A stretch of DNA of 64,000 bases from Zantedeschia hybrid cultivar (Eukaryota > Streptophyta > Magnoliopsida > Alismatales > Araceae). The DNA lies in contig JARZZO010000011.1 of the NCBI GenBank assembly GCA_030544215.1, forward strand, positions 49,225,587 to 49,289,586. Reading direction: 5' to 3'. Below the pieces are notes generated by a model, which saw only the letters and a list, made by a program, of their open reading frames with translations, searched no databases and had not been told where the DNA came from. Position numbers and translations under genes: made by a program. Below are positions 1-11,137 of this stretch, in pieces. Position 1 is the stretch's first letter. Each line of letters opens with the position of its first letter.

Positions 1-1081
1 CAAAACTGACAAACTCTTCATCAGGTTTCATCTTTTCTGCGATGAGGTCAGTGATGGACAAGGAGGGTGCAACTCTGTCCTGGTATCGTTGGATAAATTT
101 GCGTGAAACGATACCGTAATCCTCTACTTCAAAGGGTTCCAGAGAAAAGAACCACTCGAGGGCTGGTCCCTCTAGAGATCTCCTAAACAAAAAGGCCAAC
201 GACCTCTTGTCATTCTGCCAGAAAGAGGATTCATACATAAACTCCTTCAGATGTGTGAAGGGGTTACCAGTACCGTTGTACTTCCGGTACACTGGCATCT
301 CAGAGGGCGGCAGGTAGAAGACTGGCAGGCTCGGTAGGTTGATTTCTGGTGCAGCTTTGACCCCCATCATCTTCTGGAGGTTATTAAATTGCTCATCCAT
401 GTGCTCCATTTTGGCCAGCAATGCTTGTGTGGTCATATCTGCCTGGGGAGGAGGAGGAGGTGGAGGTACTTGATAGGCCTGCTGCCTAGAGTACGTTGGA
501 CAGGGGGGGCAATAAAGAGGCTGTCCGGCAGAGCTTCCGCCATGCCCGAGGGCATTTTGATAAACGGGCGTTAGCGGTCTAGCCGGTTGCCTAGCAGATG
601 AAAGTTGTGGCCCAGTTGGCTGGGAAGTAACATGGAGGCCCTCCATGGCCTGATAGATGTAAGGAGGAGGAAGAGGAGGTTGCTGAGGTACAGCAGGGGG
701 AGCCACAGGGTTCGGCTCAGTAGGCTGCATGGGTGCCTTCCCCTTCAAAATGGATTGGATCACCTCGAACTGCTGAGGGTCCAGACGAGAGGCAAGAACT
801 CCCAAAGCGTTAACGAGATCCGAAGGATCAGAGGATGGGGGATCATTCTGATTCATGTCCCCTTCAAGATCAAGATTAGGAATTGCATATTCGTACGGGG
901 GAAGACCAGGATATCGATCATGGGGATGAAAGAGAGGTGTCCGGACATTCCCATCTTGACGATATGGAATGGGGGCAGAATTTCGGGAGGCATCAGCATC
1001 TCTCCCGCTCTCATAGTTGTAGTCGGAATCACGAGGGGCATTAGCATCTCCCTCGTAGTTGATGATGGCGTCTTGAGCCAT
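1..1081 (-). CDS. Gypsy (Ty3-like) gag, C-terminally cut by the window edge (element E)
   Basis: Reading the minus strand from the ATG at 1081, the frame stays open for 360 codons and runs off the left edge, so the end is not visible. The first ~90 residues are acidic and Asp/Asn-rich. They are followed by a Pro/Gln-rich stretch (several runs of PPLPPP and PPPPPP type, about 490-450 and 690-670 in window coordinates). A typical plant Ty3-type gag core then starts near 290, with YNGTGNPFTHLKEF, WQNDKRSLAFLF and EGPALEWFF motifs and a following RYQD segment. Gag would form the retrotransposon particle in the cytoplasm. The 5' LTR and primer site lie upstream at higher coordinates. No stop or frameshift is seen, so this element may be fairly young. 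Assignment to gag rests on family resemblance; lineage within Ty3/gypsy is not certain. Confidence 0.85.
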   Translation of the reverse strand, partial: MAQDAIINYEGDANAPRDSDYNYESGRDADASRNSAPIPYRQDGNVRTPLFHPHDRYPGLPPYEYAIPNLDLEGDMNQNDPPSSDPSDLVNALGVLASRLDPQQFEVIQSILKGKAPMQPTEPNPVAPPAVPQQPPLPPPYIYQAMEGLHVTSQPTGPQLSSARQPARPLTPVYQNALGHGGSSAGQPLYCPPCPTYSRQQAYQVPPPPPPPQADMTTQALLAKMEHMDEQFNNLQKMMGVKAAPEINLPSLPVFYLPPSEMPVYRKYNGTGNPFTHLKEFMYESSFWQNDKRSLAFLFRRSLEGPALEWFFSLEPFEVEDYGIVSRKFIQRYQDRVAPSLSITDLIAEKMKPDEEFVSF

Positions 1082-2120
1082 ACTCAAGTCCCTACCTGAT
1101 CGTAGCAGCATGATGTTAGATTCCTTTTTTCAAAGATTTGACAAACAAGTTGCATAGAGATTAATCAAACAAGTGGATGCTTAACGTGATTTTAAGATTC
1201 CTTGTTAAGTTATTTGAATTGGATTAAACCACAAATTCGCTCAGGGAAAGGATCCTAGTTTCAGTTCAATTTCCACCGTTATTCTCTAAGGCTTTCACTC
1301 ACAACGCTTTTAGAATCTAACCAGGACTTCAACTGGTACAACCAGCCCGATGATCAAGGAGGAGTACCTTGATTTTGGGGACTTATGGAGGTCTCAACGT
1401 CAACTTCTCTAGTCTGATCAAGGGACCAACCCAATCAGAGAGAGTTGCTGACGTCGAGTAGTGTGTTCCTAAGAAAAGGAGTCTATTCGCCTCAATGCGT
1501 ATGTACTACGGCCTGGATAGCCTCTAATGCTTAAATAATAATGGGTAGCTAGCACTCAAGCCACAAAAATCTGAGAACTGAAAAATAACTAAGAAACTGT
1601 CTGAATCGCGTCGATGGTAGTCGACGCTATTCAAAACAGAACCTTAATTTTCCCGCAGAAACTCAGATGCAGACAGCAGGGAAAATATGACTAAAATGCG
1701 TCTGGGTGTGGCGACGCGGTTTGAAAGGCGTCGCTGTTCCTGGACGCTTTTTAAGTCGCAGAAACAGTTTTGCAGGAGGATTTTCTGGGTTGAATCCTCC
1801 TCAAACAGGATAAAAGCAGTAAATAATCAATTCATGCAGATTTTTTTAGTTCCAGATTTTAACAGGATGATTTACTAACTAAACAACTAGAAAATCAATC
1901 AATCACACATCATTTCCATCACAAAACAGCTTTTTAAACTAATCAAGGGGAGGGCAAGATCTTGCCACAGGGGTGTGCACGTGGTGCACGAGGGAAATTA
2001 ACTAAACTAAAACACTCACCAATTGGTGAGGACGTGTCGAGAGATACAAATGGTGCACCGTGGGTGCCCGATTGATGATAGCAAGAGCAAAAAACTAAAA
2101 GATAGCGAGACCAAGTCCCA
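1082..2120 (-). other. Untranslated leader of Gypsy element E
   Basis: This is the stretch between the primer site and gag of element E. No long open frame is present. It contains two GCGTC-type palindromic units at about 1605-1655 and 1697-1755 (one single, one double), like those in the LTRs of other Gypsy copies in this window. Confidence 0.6.
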
Positions 2121-2132
2121 CCGTGATCGCCA
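2121..2132 (-). other. Primer binding site of Gypsy element E (probable)
   Basis: On the minus strand a run of T is followed by TGGCGATCACGGTGGGACTT. This has the layout of the TTTTTGGCG-type primer sites of plant Gypsy elements. It sits about 7 nt from the inner end of the LTR. The tRNA species was not identified. Confidence 0.55.
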
Positions 2133-2866
2133 AAAAAGCTGTGAGTGCTTAAAATGCTAGTGTGATTATCATGAAAATTCCTATGTTGTTTAGAGTGCAA
2201 AATAACCTATTAAAAACAGAAAACTAAGTGTAGTGATCGCCAGAAACTTTTAACTAAAAAAGTTCCAAAAGAGGGTTTTGATCGCCTACCTGTTTGAATG
2301 CGGAAGATTATGAGCTCTTGGTTCCCCCTCTTCAGCCGGCTGAAGAAAGAGAGCCCTTTCTCGTTCTTTGTTCTTGTTGTTGAGGTTGAAGTTGAGGATC
2401 GTCCAGAAATCTTTTGATTTGTTCTTGATTTCCCCTTTTGATTCTCTTGTGGAGTGCAGCAAAAATAGAAAGAAAAGAAATGAAGAAACAATGATGAGAA
2501 CTTTAAGCAATAATAGTATCTGTTCCAATCATGATGTTAAGCATGTAATTGAACAGCAAACTTACTTGTTTAATGGCTTTTGAAACCCCTTAATCAAATA
2601 GGTTTTGAAAGAAATGAATGTGTTGTGTGTTTGCATGGAGTGAATGATGAATGAATGATGTAGAACTAATGAAATGAATGTAGAAATAAAAGACTTATGC
2701 CCAATGGTTGCAGACTTGAATGGATGAAGATCTTGAAAGGACGCCGACTTCTGGAAATGGCAGCGCTTCTGCGTTCCGACATTGTTGCTTCGATCTTCAA
2801 CTTGCTATCGCTCAATGATAATCAACTCAAGATTACGCTTAACATTTTTTTATCTTCAAGATGCAA

Positions 2867-2877
2867 GGTATTTATAG
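2867..2877 (-). promoter_or_regulatory. TATA box in LTR of element E
   Basis: The minus strand reads GCCTATAAATACC, a good plant TATA box, inside the LTR about 620 nt from its start. It would mark the U3/R border. Confidence 0.5.
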
Positions 2878-2969
2878 GCTTCTTCTGCGTTCGTGATTAA
2901 CATAGAAAAACTTCGTATTTATCTATCTTAACCAACAGATAAACACTGATTAATTCATATTTATCTGTA

Positions 2970-3320
2970 ATTATCTAAAACGCGTCCAGGATGGCTGACG
3001 CCTTTCAGATTAATTAAGATAAGGATAAACCTTCGGGAAACTTATCTTTATTTGTATTAGCTAAAACGCGTCTACATGTACAGATGTCTTTTACACTAAT
3101 TAAGATAAGGATAAACATCCGGAAGAGAAGTTAAAATAGCTTAGGAAACCTAAAACGCGTCAGTACTCACAGACGCCTTTTAGTTAATTAATCAACTGAT
3201 TAAAATTCAAATTTAAACGTTAAAACAGGAATAAACTCTAAATCGCGTCCACACAGGTTTACGTCTTTTAGAATTCTGAATCGCGTCCACACAGGTCGAC
3301 GTCTTTTAGAATTCTGTATA
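2970..3320 (-). repeat. GCGTC hairpin cluster in the LTR of element E
   Basis: Five imperfect palindromes are spaced 50-90 bp apart. In + orientation each has a left arm CTAAAACGCGTC or close variants and a right arm GACGCCTTTTAG or close variants, with 9-12 nt between. The last two (3238-3275 and 3280-3315) are near-duplicates of each other. Confidence 0.75.
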
Positions 3321-3497
3321 TTTTAACTAAAATTTGAGCTAAAATCAATTCAATTGATTAACTTAAACATGTCTGTTAAATCCGACACTCAAAAAGATCA
3401 ATAAAAATTAATCAATGATTAAATATCAGACCATGCTGAGGCATTATTATATGATATGAAATTTACTCAAAATGACGTCAAAATTAGCGTGTCTACA

Positions 3498-4938
3498 GTT
3501 GTCTAATTTTAAGAGTTCAAATTAGTGGTTAATAATTATTAATCTAATTATTAGATTATTAGTTATTAACATATCTAATTGTTAATTATTTAGAGTTAGT
3601 TATTAATTTAAGAGTTAAATTAATAATTAATTATGATGACTAATTTAAATGTTAAATTAGTAGTCTTTAATTAATTATTGTTAGTCATTAATTTAATAGT
3701 TAAATTAATGATAACTTTAATTATTTAATCTAAGAGTTAGATTAATTAATTATTAATTACTTAGTGTTAATTATTAGTTTAATAGTTAAATTAATAATTA
3801 ACATTAATTGACTAATCTAAATGTTAGGTTAGTAGTTAATAATTAATTTGGTTGATTATTAATTTAAGTGTTAAATCATTGATTGACTTTATTGGATTAA
3901 TCTAAGAGTTAGATTAGTCTTTACTAGTCTAATTATTAGATTATTAATGGAGTTTAATCTAAGTGTTAGATTATTAGAAGTGTTCTAATTTGCATGGAAT
4001 AATCTGGAATTATTAATTTGGAGTGTGTGCACATGTGATGTGTATTTTGATGCTTTTAAATTAGATTTGATTGCATGATAAGTTAATTAAAAAGTGTTTT
4101 CGAAATTTAAATACCAATTTTGATTGGATCCCAACTTTTTGAAAGCCAAAGTTATGTATTTTTTAAAACTCTTTTATTTTAGCCATGTGATGCGCTGAAT
4201 CATGTGTGGGATGTTTAAAACACACCGTGGTCATGGATATGCACTTATTTAATTATTCATGTGAGGAATGGATTGTGTGGATCGTGGATGTATGATTGTT
4301 TATTAATTGTTAATAAATAGAGGTCTACGTGCCTCTCTCTCTCTCATACTCCGATGTACTTCTACCTCCCTCTCTCTTGTACTCGCCATAAGGCCTTCTT
4401 CAATTTACTTGTAATTTTAGAATTAATGTAATCTGATCGAGGCAACCGAGGAAGGAGCGAGGACGATCCACAACTGTAACCAGGAAGGCGAAAAGATAGA
4501 GATCTCTTGCCTATGTGTTTGCAGGTTATCTAATATAATTGTTGTGTTAGATTGTGTGTGCATTTGACTGTTGGCTCCAGTCAAACCCACTGTGCTATCC
4601 ATGACCACACTAGACATGTATGTGATGCAATATTTTCTTTTGATTATGAATCAAAACAGGTATAGTATTTACTAAATATATACGATATATTTATATACTA
4701 TCACCTAGAAAAGACCAAGATAAAAGTTATCTAAATACCCTCAGATAAACTCTAAGCCGTAACGCGAGTAGTTAAGAACTTACCGCGTGGTCCACCATCG
4801 TTATAGGTATAGGATTCGAATCACTTTAGGCAGATTTGTTGTGCTATCCACAAAGCCTATTTAATAGGGAGGAGAAACTGTGGCTATGGCATTAGATGTC
4901 TATATGATCATGGTAGAGGAGCCATGTAGCTTTGTTGT
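3498..4938 (+). other. Leader of Copia element A, first part
   Basis: There is no coding frame. Positions 3498-4300 are very AT-rich with many TTAATTA blocks, matching the AT-rich leader part of elements B and C. A CT-rich stretch follows (4330-4380). The block around 4785-4860 aligns by eye with 53545-53600 of element C and holds the first TTTGTTGTGCTATCCACAA motif (about 4838). The second motif, at 4931, is cut by the insertion of the solo LTR. Confidence 0.7.
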
Positions 4939-5039
4939 TGTAAGGACTGAGGTTTCGGATCCGGTTATCGGGTCAGTTTCTGGGTCGGATCCCCTGGTTT
5001 GGGCCCTGATGAGGCAGGGGAGTGCCATCTAAATGATGT

Positions 5040-5340
5040 CTAGGATGCACGACGCCTTTTGAATGGCGTCTTGCTGGGTGGACGCCATTTATCTTGGTTG
5101 CTGCTGTGCCACGTGGGTATCACGTGGGCGGGCTTCGGGCCTCGAGAGTACGGCCCCTGTCGTGTCGTCTGAACGGCGTCTTTGATTGACGACGCCATTC
5201 ATAGTACGACCCTGGGTTGTCAGTGTACGGTGCCGGTCTTGTCGTCTGAACGGCGTCTTTAATAGGAGACGCGTTTCAGAGCTTTGTCAGTACGGCCCGT
5301 CATGTCAACTAATAAGCGTCCGTACCGCACGACGCGTTTT
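5040..5340 (+). repeat. GCGTC hairpin cluster 1 in G1
   Basis: Four palindromic units lie at about 5046-5092, 5165-5207, 5243-5283 and 5305-5342. The left arm is GAATGGCGTC or GAACGGCGTC, the right arm GACGCCATT or GACGCGTTT. Confidence 0.8.
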
Positions 5341-5344
5341 ACCC

Positions 5345-5890
5345 AGTTTCTGGTTTACCCCGCGAATCCTCCTTCCTTTCCCTCATTTTCTCCTCCCTCT
5401 TCTCTCTCCTCTCTTCCCCGGCAGCTCCGGCGATCCCTCTTCCCCCTCCTTCTTTTCCTCCCACCATTTCATCTCTTCCTCTACTCCATCGACCTCCTAA
5501 CTCCCACCACTACCACCACCACTTCCTCCGCAACATTTTTCTCTCCGAACGGCGGCCGACGTCCCGGTGGAGTAACGACGTCCTCGGCAGTACCGGCGGC
5601 GGCGTGGGGCGAGACGGGTTAGAAGCTTGGAGCTTGGAGGAGTTCGAGTAACCAGTAGGGTGACGATTCCCATTGCATTTCATTAAAAACCATGTTTTCC
5701 CGCTTTGAAGCATGTTTAGAGGTGTTTTTGGGGTGAAAATGCTAAATGCATGAGATGAGAAATTGGGTGTTTTAATAGGTAGTTAGGTTCTCCTCCTTTC
5801 CCCCCTATGTTTCATTGCCCTTTTTGTACGTTTTGGGGGAGAAATCCCAACTTGTGGATTGGGGGAACGGAGGGGAGAACCTGTCTGTCA
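5345..5890 (+). other. CT-rich transcribed-like part of G1
   Basis: A pyrimidine-rich tract (about 5370-5530) is followed by a GC-rich stretch and a purine-richer part. The same block recurs in G2 (7750-8050) and, inverted, in H (62250-62530) and in the decayed copy at 35200-35520. Open frames here are small and not conserved, so I see no gene. Confidence 0.6.
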
Positions 5891-6235
5891 GGACTAAATG
5901 GCGTCGAGGGACAGGGACACCTTTTAGAAAGGCGGCTCCCACCCACGACACAATTTAGCCTAATAACAAACCCTGTCTCGGGACTGATAAGCGTCTAGGG
6001 ACAGCGACGCCTTTTTCAAAAGGCGACTTGCGTGAACGACGCGTTTTAGTGGAATCACCCCATGGCCTGTCCCTGTTTCGGTCGCTATCAGGCGACGAGG
6101 GACAGCGACACCTTTCAAAAGGCGGCTACCTGTGGCGACGTGTTTTATACCAGGTTCTGAGACCGAGTTTTTATGAACCAGTTTAGGAGGCTTGAATGGC
6201 GTCGGCCTTGGGCGACGCGATTCAAGACAAAATCG
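5890..6235 (+). repeat. GCGTC hairpin cluster 2 in G1
   Basis: Three double units (about 5895-5960, 5985-6055, 6088-6152) are followed by a single one (6193-6230). In double units two stem-loops abut through a short TTTTGAAA-like joint. Confidence 0.75.
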
Positions 6236-7439
6236 CACTAATCCATGTTATTAATATGTGTTACACTGTTAGATAGTTTGGTTAATTGTATGATTGTAAT
6301 CGTACTTGAGGATGAGGATTTCCATGTGATCGGATCGCACTGTGTCGTTGTTTCGTGTGACCGTGGGCCTAGAGTGACAGTTGTAGCGCTTACCACCCTG
6401 TGTCGGTATGGGTGGGATACTGTTGGGATCGCTGTGTCGGGATCCGATCCTCAAAACGCAGTGGAATAAAATAATATTCGGGATCGTATCTGTCCTGTTT
6501 CGATCCTAGAAATAAAACCGGTGTAAATCGAATTTACCTTGCGCGGATTCGAATCTGCGTCTGTTTTCCGGTTCCGTCTGAGCTATGCCGCAAGTCGCGC
6601 AGATGCCCGACCTCTAGCGGTATCCACGCGGTTCTCCTCGCGATGGATCGTCTTCGCTTCCTCGCTCGCTGCGGCGTTCGTAGATCCCGTCTGACTGCGC
6701 GTAATCCGCCGCGACATGCGGATTCGGAATCCCCGTCGAACGGAAGGTGGAGCAGTTGGGAACCGCATGCCAGAAGAGAGAGAAAGGAGGAAAGAACGAA
6801 TGACGGCTAGGTCAGGGTTGCTAGCCCCGGACGTAGAATCTGTTCTTTTATAATAAGTCAGTTTGCGGTTTTTCATAAAAATCCAGACTTATCCGAAATC
6901 CTGTCGGATTATCCATCTACTTGAAAACCATTTGCGTGTGACCCTCTAGGCCCAAATACCAGTCCAGTTAATAGCCCATTAAGTCCAGTAACCTTTTATT
7001 GACCCACTGAATTAATTAATATCCTTATATTCAATTAATCAGCCGAATTTAATGTCCCACAATAAATTCAGACGAACTGCCGATCATGTTGGATGCCAAG
7101 CAACATCGCGTGATCCTGGATGGCACTCGGGTTATCGCAACCCTCTATTGGAACCTTTTTGTCATCGGTTAGCGTGCGGATATAATCCTTCATCCGTACA
7201 ATGTTCCCGAATCGACCTAGGGCATGGTTTACTGTTAAACCCTATTTGGTCGATTCACTTGAATCAGATGCCGCTAATCTAAATCCGATAACTCCTTATC
7301 GATTACAGAGTCCGCCCTGGCCAAGGACTTTAAGCGCATCATTCCTGGAACATTCTCTGTAAGGATCGTGACCTTCGGATCCGGTTTTCGGGGTCGGACC
7401 TTGTAATTCTAACCTTAGTGAGGGCGGAGGTTCTGAGTT

Positions 7440-7745
7440 GATTCGCGTCAGGACATCGAGACGCGTTTTAAACGGCGTCCACCGTCGCAGACGCATTTCA
7501 AGTTCTGCCACGTGGGTGCCACGTGGGCTGGCTTCGGGCCGCGAGGGTACGGCCCTGTCTTGTCGACCTGAACGGCGTCCACGTGTGTCGACGCCTTTCA
7601 GACTGCGACTCTGGGTTTGTCAGAGTACGGCCCTGACATATCGTCTGAACGGCGTCTGCCTTGAACGACGCGTTTCAGAGTCTTGTCAGAGCAACCGTCA
7701 CATCAACTGAATGGCGTCCGTGGATGTCGACGCGTTTTAGCCAGT
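7440..7745 (+). repeat. GCGTC hairpin cluster 1 in G2
   Basis: Units lie at about 7440-7505 (double), 7568-7610, 7640-7680 and 7708-7742. They are collinear with the cluster at 5040-5340 of G1, with substitutions in both arms and loops. Confidence 0.8.
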
Positions 7746-8294
7746 CTTTGGTTAACCCCGCGAGCCCTCCTTCTTTCCCTCATTTTCTCCTCTCTTCCTC
7801 TCTTTCCCCTTCCGACGAACTCGGCGGCGATCCCTCCTCCTCCCTCTTTTCCTCCCACCGTTTCATCTCTCCCTCCACTCCATCCTCTACCTAGCTCCTA
7901 CCACTACCACCTCCACTTCCACTGCGGCGTTCTACTCTCCGGACGGCGGCCGACGTCACGGAGGAGCAAGGACGACCACGGCGGTACCGGCGGCGGCGTG
8001 GGGCGAGTCCGGTGGACGGCTTGAAGCTCGGAGGCGTTCAAGTATCCGGTAGGGTGACGGTTCCCATAAGCATCGTGTTTAAGCCATGTTTTCCCCCGTT
8101 TAAGCTTGTTTGGATCTTTGGTTTCGGGGGGTAGAATGAGCATGTTTAGGTGTTCTTTTGATGATATGGGAGTTTTGCTATGAATGTGATTTCCTATGAA
8201 TTGTGTTGCCCCTCTTTCTCCTCCGTTTTTGGGTGATTTTGGGGGTTTTTTGGGGTTGAAAAGGGAGCCCTCAGACTCTAGGCAATTCTGTTTC

Positions 8295-8675
8295 TTGGGG
8301 TCAAAAGACGTCGTGCATGGACGACGCCTTTTTGAAGGGCGTCGGACCATCACGACGCCTTTTAAGACAGGAATCGCCTTACTGAGGAGTTGCCAGTTCG
8401 GGATTCTGGGGTTAAAAGACGTCATGGTACAACGACGCGTTTTTGAATGGCGTCGATAGGCCATGACGCCTTTTTAAGGCAGAAATCCCCTCGGTGGTTT
8501 CTTTAGAAATTCTAGATTTCTGTGCTGAATGGCGTCTGAGGATGTCGACGCCTTTTAAAAGGCGACCACTGGTGTCGACGCCTTTTAGGGCCTGATTCTG
8601 AAGACTATTTTACATGAACTTGTACATGGAGCTTGAATGGCGTCGACCTTGGGAGACGCGATTCAAGACAGAACC
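8295..8675 (+). repeat. GCGTC hairpin cluster 2 in G2
   Basis: Double units lie at about 8303-8368, 8415-8480 and 8523-8592, with a single unit at 8634-8670. The spacing matches 5890-6235 of G1. Confidence 0.8.
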
Positions 8676-11137
8676 TCACTAATTCATGCCAATAAAATGT
8701 GTTCATACTGTTAGACGGTTGGTTATTGCATGTTTTAGTGTAACCGGTAGAGGTAGATTCTTCATGACCGGACGATGCTACATGTATGTTATACGATCGC
8801 GGACTTTTCACGTGACCGGATCGTACTTGTTGGGTTTTGTGTTACTGTGGACCTGGAGTGACATTGTAGCGCTTTATCACCCTGTGCTGGTGGGGGCGTG
8901 AGCACAGCGCCGATGGGGGCGTGGGCGGGGTGACGCCTAGTGAGAGAGGGTCACCTGGTGAACCCCAGGGTCAGCTAGTACCGGTGTTGGAGTGGTACAT
9001 TCGGAGAGTCACTCATGCTGAGGGAAGGAGTAACCACCTGAGCCGGTTGGGCCGGAGTAGCTAGTGTGCTATCTGAGGGGTTACTGTTTGGTCTCAGCGG
9101 GTCGAGGTTTTTCCACCGTTGTTGTGTGGTTAGCGAGTTCTATCGTGACGACAGTTGTGGGTTCCCTAGCTGGCTGGTTTAATATATGCATGTTTATTAT
9201 ACCACGATTACATGTGATTTCACGTTAAGAATTAGGAATTGTACCTCTTGTGCTTATCACTTTACCGTTAGCTGTACCTTGCACTTGTGGTTGTGTGCGT
9301 GGGCAGTGGGGATCGAAGGATCCCTACTGAGTCTTGTCTTTGAGACTCACCCCTCCTACGGTTTTCAGGTGAGGACTCTCAGCAGACCTAGCGAGGAGAG
9401 TGCGGCCGTGAGTTGAGCACCGTCAGCAGTTGTTCCGGGGTATGCCCCGACATAGTTGTGATTTTATTTCTGGCCTGTATGTTTATTTATTTCTTTTCTG
9501 TTGGAATATGTAATTATTTGCTGTATCGAGTCGCATTGTAATAATTTTAATTCCTGCACTTTTATTTCAGTTCAATGCGATGTGAATGTTTAGCTTAGTT
9601 TATTATTTATCTCCCAGACTTGATTAGATCCTGGTTTGGTTCCAAATTAATGATTCGGTACCCATTTAGTAATCGGATCCCCGATTATAGGGTGGCGGGT
9701 CGTTACATTCTCTCTCAAAGTACCAAGAGCGGATGATCCCGTATTGAACACACAATTACCTTCGAGGGCATTTCCCTGAACCCGATCGCTTGACTTATTG
9801 ATAACCCTTGGTTAGGGATTCGTTCGTCATGGTCAAAGCTCAGAAACCTACCAACAAGATATCTTTGGAGTCTCAGGTCCAAGGATCATCCACGCAACCG
9901 TGACAAATGAATCGAGCTGGTTAACAGTGAGGTGATTACCATCCAGCGATTCATAGTCAGATCAGTTCAATAAACTCATTCACCGATGAGCACCTATAGG
10001 TTCAGCATAGTGTCTCCACACAAGTGACTTATGGGATCAGTCACCCTCATCATATGAGCTGAAGTAATCTATACTAGTCTATTCGGATGTTCGATGTCCT
10101 ATCTCAAACATCCTATGACTAGGAACAATTAAGAACATGTGTTTATAAGTCTTCGATCCCGTAATTATGATCTCATCATAATCCGAAGGCTATTGCACAT
10201 GTTCATGGACTTCATCGTGATACGATAAACACAGATCGAATTAATTACACACAATGAATTATTTCCATTTATTAATAATCTGAATAAGTACATAGTATCG
10301 GATTGGCTTTGAGACCATCTAATACTAACAGATACAGCACCGGTGTGGGTGTGGCGGGGTGACGCCTAGAGAGAGGGTCACCTGGTGTACCCCAGGGTTA
10401 GATAGTACCGGTGTTGGAGTGGTACCTGTGGAGTGTCACTCGTGTTGAGGGAAGTAGTAACCACCTAGAGCCAGTTGGGCCGGAGTAGCTAGCGTGCTAT
10501 CCGAAGGGTTACTATTTGGTCTCAGCAGGTCGGTGTTTTCCTGCGTTCAACTGTGTGGTTGGCGTATGTTGCCGAGACGCTAGTTGTGGGTTCCCTGGTA
10601 AAATGATTTCAGAGTTATGCTTGTACATTCCGAATGCATGTGGTTTATATTGAGATTTAGGAATAGTAACTACTGCTTTACTTGCTTACTTTACTTGTAT
10701 CTGTGTTATTGCACTTGTGGGTGTGTAAGTGGGCAGTGGGGATCGAAGGATCCCTACTGAGTCTTTTCATTGAGACTCACCCCTGCGGTTTTCAGGTGAG
10801 GGTTCCAGGCAGGCTTAGCAAGGAGAGTGCTACTTAGAGTTGCGCGCCAGCAGCTGTTATTTCGGGGTATGTCCCGACGTATTTGTTATTTTATTTCTGG
10901 CCTGTACGCTTAATTATTTCTTTTCAGTTGGAATATGTAATTATTTGCTGTGTCGAGTCGCATTGTAATAACTTTTAATTCTTGCACTTTCTTTTTTTAA
11001 TTCAATGCGATGTGAATGTTTAGCTTAGTTTATTATTTATTTCCCAGACTTATCTAGATCCTGATTTGGTTCCAAATTAATGATTCGGTACCCATTTAGT
11101 AATCGGATCCCCGATTATAGGGTGGCGGGTCGTTACA

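Larger units (their letters stand above)
2140..3497 (-). repeat. 5' LTR of Gypsy element E
   Basis: Read on the minus strand the LTR begins TGTAGACACGC at 3497, a start common in plant Gypsy LTRs, and ends near 2140 with ...CACTCACA, just before the primer site. Length is about 1.36 kb. It carries a TATA box at about 2868-2876 and five GCGTC hairpin units at 2975-3320. The outer boundary at 3497/3498 marks insertion into the leader of Copia element A. The second LTR is outside the window, so the inner boundary is approximate. Confidence 0.7.
7358..9707 (+). mobile_element. Gypsy solo LTR G2, innermost of the nest
   Basis: It begins TGTAAGGATCGTGACC and ends GGCGGGTCGTTACA, 2350 bp long. The target duplication is TTCTC at 7353-7357 and 9708-9712. 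The joined flanks match the uninterrupted Copia LTR of element F near 49940-49975, which confirms the insertion. It is closely related to G1 (same start, same end, same hairpin blocks). Confidence 0.93.
6421..10330 (-). mobile_element. Copia solo LTR S1 (interrupted by G2)
   Basis: The + strand reads TGTTGGGATCGC... to ...CTAATACTAACA, the reverse complement of a TGTTAG...CCAACA-type Copia LTR. The family is that of element A (14941-16491) and element F (48981-60073). The target duplication is GATAC at 6416-6420 and 10331-10335. Without G2 the LTR is about 1.56 kb, close to the 1.55 kb LTR of A. No internal sequence remains, so it is a solo LTR. Confidence 0.92.
4939..11137 (+). mobile_element. 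Gypsy solo LTR G1 (interrupted by S1 and G2)
   Basis: It begins TGTAAGGACTGAGG and ends GGCGGGTCGTTACA. A 5-bp target duplication GTTGT lies at 4934-4938 and 11138-11142. Removing the nested insertion 6421-10330 leaves an LTR of about 2.28 kb. No internal Gypsy sequence is present, so it is a solo LTR left by LTR-LTR recombination. It interrupts the second leader hairpin motif of element A. It carries GCGTC hairpin clusters at 5040-5340 and 5890-6235. Confidence 0.92.

Noticed and set aside
5186..5622. Ser/Pro-rich frames of 104-112 codons in the Gypsy LTR
   Set aside because: They fall in a CT-rich tract; the related LTRs do not keep the same frame.
5040..8675. Regular short repeats as a possible CRISPR array
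   Set aside because: Units are imperfect palindromes with variable arms and spacing, in a plant LTR; there are no constant repeats or cas genes.
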